A DNA stretch of 8,095 nucleotides from Gammaproteobacteria bacterium (GTDB lineage: Bacteria > Pseudomonadota > Gammaproteobacteria > SZUA-140): positions 1 through 8,095 of the forward strand of contig JALWQD010000083.1 in assembly GCA_026994735.1 (NCBI GenBank). Direction: 5' to 3'. The notes below the pieces were generated by a model. The model was given only the letters and a program-made list of their open reading frames with translations. It ran no database searches and was not told where the DNA came from. Shown here piece after piece: positions 6,370 to 8,095 of the stretch (its first letter is position 1; each line of letters starts with the position of its first letter). The position numbers and the translations under genes were made by a program.

Positions 6370-7730
6370 TGGTCAGATCGGTACGTAATTTATTAGTGGT
6401 TGAAGATGACCAGGGGTTGCAACGGCAGCTGAAATGGAGTTTCGAAGACTATAAAGTCACTGTCGTTGAAAATCGTGAGCAGGCCCTGGAGCATATTCGT
6501 AGCCGTCGCTTCCCCGTTGTGACATTAGATTTGGGGTTGCCGCCCGATATCGATGGCGCCACAGAGGGCTTGCGTGCTCTTGAGGAAATGCTGGCGATAG
6601 TCCCTGAGACTAAAATTATCGTCGTTTCAGGTAATGATGACCGTGCAAATGCTATTCAGGCAGTCGCTTCCGGGGCTTATGACTTTTACTGTAAGCCGAT
6701 CGAGATAGAAACCCTGCAGTTGATTATTGACAGGGCCTGGCACCTCTATAACCTTGAGGCAGACTATCGCAAGGCAATGAAGTCGTCGACGACGGTTTCG
6801 CTGGATGAGATTGTTGCTGCTAGCCCCGTTATGAATACCGTTGCGCGTACCATTGAAAAAGTTGCTCCCTCGGATGTCACGATCCTGATAAAAGGTGAAA
6901 GTGGTACAGGTAAGGAGCTGATTGCGAAAGCGATTCATCGCTTAAGCCCTCGTGTTGATGGTGAACTTGTCGCCATTAACTGTGCGGCGATACCGGATAC
7001 CTTGCTTGAAAGTGAGCTGTTTGGTTATGAGAAGGGTGCTTTTACCGGTGCGACGAAGCGCAAGATTGGTCGTATTGAATATGCCGCAGGTGGGACACTG
7101 TTTCTCGATGAAATTGGTGATATTCCGCAGTTATTGCAGGCAAAATTACTGCGCTTTTTGCAAGAGCGCGTTGTTCAGCGTCTGGGAGGGCATGAAGAGG
7201 TCCCTGTCGATGTCCGCGTTGTTTGTGCGACGCACCAAAACTTGCAAGAAAAAATTGCCGAGGGTACTTTTCGAGAAGATTTATTTTATCGTATCGGTGA
7301 AATTGCGATTGATCTGCCGGCATTGCGAGAGCGTGCAGGTGATGAGCTGTTACTGGCAAAGTTTTTCTTTGAACGTTATCGGGAGCAATACAAGAGTAAG
7401 TGCAGAGGGCTTTCCCCTGAGGCCATGCAAGCCATTGAACGACATCGCTGGCCAGGCAATGTGCGTGAATTGGAAAGTGCTGTCAAGCGTGCTGTCATCA
7501 TGTCAGAAGGACGGTATGTCAGTGCCGATGACCTGGGTTTACAGGCAGATCATGATGATGGCCAAAATGAGCCCTTGCTGAGTTTGAGAGAAGCACGGGA
7601 AATGGCCGAGAAAAGTACCATTGTTCGTGTTCTGACTGTCCTTAACGACAATGTTTCCCGGGCTTCCGAGGTATTGGGTGTCAGTCGCCCAACACTCTAT
7701 GGCCTGATGGAAAAGTATGGTCTTAAATAG
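6369..7730 (+). CDS. prsR: PEP-CTERM-box sigma-54-dependent response regulator PrsR
   Basis: A 453-residue NtrC-like transcription activator, the partner of PrsK, expected to switch on sigma-54 promoters of PEP-CTERM and related genes. Domains in order: a receiver domain (~7-125) with acidic pocket Glu12-Asp13-Asp14, phosphoacceptor Asp54, Ser87 and Lys109; an AAA+ sigma-54 interaction domain with Walker A GESGTGKE (176-183), the sigma-54-contacting loop GAFTGA (223-228), Walker B LFLDE (244-248), the arginine-finger region FREDLFYR (301-308) and WPGNVREL (361-368); and a Fis-type helix-turn-helix at the C-terminus (NVSRASEVLGVSRPTLYGLMEKYG, ~428-451). All key residues are intact. The ATG overlaps the prsK stop by one base (TAATG). 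Assignment as PrsR and not a generic NtrC-type regulator rests on the adjacent prsK and xrtA and on overall family resemblance. Confidence 0.93.
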   Translation: MVRSVRNLLVVEDDQGLQRQLKWSFEDYKVTVVENREQALEHIRSRRFPVVTLDLGLPPDIDGATEGLRALEEMLAIVPETKIIVVSGNDDRANAIQAVASGAYDFYCKPIEIETLQLIIDRAWHLYNLEADYRKAMKSSTTVSLDEIVAASPVMNTVARTIEKVAPSDVTILIKGESGTGKELIAKAIHRLSPRVDGELVAINCAAIPDTLLESELFGYEKGAFTGATKRKIGRIEYAAGGTLFLDEIGDIPQLLQAKLLRFLQERVVQRLGGHEEVPVDVRVVCATHQNLQEKIAEGTFREDLFYRIGEIAIDLPALRERAGDELLLAKFFFERYREQYKSKCRGLSPEAMQAIERHRWPGNVRELESAVKRAVIMSEGRYVSADDLGLQADHDDGQNEPLLSLREAREMAEKSTIVRVLTVLNDNVSRASEVLGVSRPTLYGLMEKYGLK

Positions 7731-7740
7731 TTTGCAGGAA

Positions 7741-8095
7741 ATGACAGCAAGTACGACGTCATGGCAAAGAAAGAGTTTGTTAGGGGTGTTTTTTGTCGGC
7801 TTGATCTTGATTGTTATCGGCTTTCGTGAAACAAGCTTATTGTTTGCTGATATCTGGTTTGATAGTAACAGCAATTATGGTCATGGTTTTCTTGTTCTCG
7901 GGCTTTCATTGTATTGTCTCTGGTATCGTCGCGAAGAATTGCAGCAAGCGAAATTACAGCCCCGTTTGTCGGGGCTTTTACTGTTGGCGATGGGCAGTCT
8001 CCTGTGGGGGCTTGCGCAACTTGTAAGTATCGGGATTGTTCAACAAGTGGTCACGATGGCGCTGTTGCCGGTACTTGTCTGGACCTGTTTTGGCT
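7741..8095 (+). CDS. xrtA: Exosortase A, N-terminal part (runs off the window)
   Basis: The first 118 codons of a polytopic inner-membrane protein. Exosortases cleave proteins at a C-terminal PEP-CTERM signal and likely transfer them to another acceptor, in step with exopolysaccharide export. Seen: a short N-terminal lead, a hydrophobic segment (residues ~13-28), the exosortase-like stretch LLFADIWFDSNSNYGHGFLVLGLSLYCLWYRREEL (~33-67) with its GHGFL motif, then further hydrophobic segments (~73-90 and ~96-115). The catalytic Cys, Arg and His lie downstream and cannot be checked. The chosen ATG is 10 bases after the prsR stop, with AGGA unusually close (one base away), as at ugd. An in-frame ATG at 7717, overlapping prsR by 14 bases with GGA five bases upstream, is an alternative start. 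Context with prsK and prsR makes the assignment firm; subtype XrtA is inferred. Confidence 0.85.
   Translation, partial: MTASTTSWQRKSLLGVFFVGLILIVIGFRETSLLFADIWFDSNSNYGHGFLVLGLSLYCLWYRREELQQAKLQPRLSGLLLLAMGSLLWGLAQLVSIGIVQQVVTMALLPVLVWTCFG

Noticed and set aside
6952..7581. Alternative-frame open stretch (209 codons) inside prsR
   Set aside because: It overlaps the highly conserved AAA+ domain of prsR in another frame. The translation looks like random Arg/Ser/Leu/Cys-rich sequence.
1..8095. Search by eye for CRISPR arrays, insertion sequences, tRNA genes and attachment sites
   Set aside because: No regularly spaced repeats, transposase-like frames, cloverleaf-like segments or long direct repeats were seen. 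Nearly all the window is filled by intact metabolic and regulatory genes.

Overview
The window looks like proteobacterial chromosome, most likely from a gammaproteobacterium (betaproteobacterium less likely), of moderate GC content. This rests on the gene families, above all the PrsK/PrsR/XrtA set of the PEP-CTERM/exosortase system, which is typical of environmental, biofilm- or exopolysaccharide-forming Gram-negative bacteria. The taxon is inferred; there is no rRNA or other marker gene here.

Layout. Positions 1-39 may be the last 12 codons of a plus-strand gene. A perfect hairpin with A/T flanks (56-86) follows and probably terminates transcription from both sides. Three nucleotide-sugar genes then lie on the minus strand and are transcribed leftward: ugd (3840-2506), a tviB/wbpO-type UDP-HexNAc 6-dehydrogenase gene (2466-1189) and a UDP-glucuronate 4-epimerase-like gene (1150-143). 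The gaps between them are 39 and 38 bases, so they look like one operon ending at the 56-86 hairpin. A 435-base divergent intergenic region (3841-4275) holds candidate promoters for both directions. Rightward come prsK (4276-6369), prsR (6369-7730, sharing one base with prsK) and the first 118 codons of an exosortase gene, xrtA (7741 to beyond the window edge).

How the genes fit together. The leftward operon should supply UDP-GlcA, UDP-GalA and a UDP-N-acetylhexosaminuronic acid, which are acidic precursors for an exopolysaccharide or other surface glycan. The rightward operon encodes a membrane histidine kinase (PrsK), its sigma-54-dependent response regulator (PrsR) and the exosortase, a membrane transpeptidase-like enzyme that processes proteins carrying a C-terminal PEP-CTERM sorting signal. 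In known systems these genes sit in or beside exopolysaccharide clusters, as seems to be the case here.

The most notable observation is a run of 10 G in prsK, inside the predicted GAF domain, plus a run of 8 G at the end of its membrane domain. A one-base slip in either direction at either run would stop translation before the kinase domain. This would make prsK a candidate phase-variable ON/OFF switch for the PEP-CTERM regulon. It is read from the sequence and is not demonstrated.
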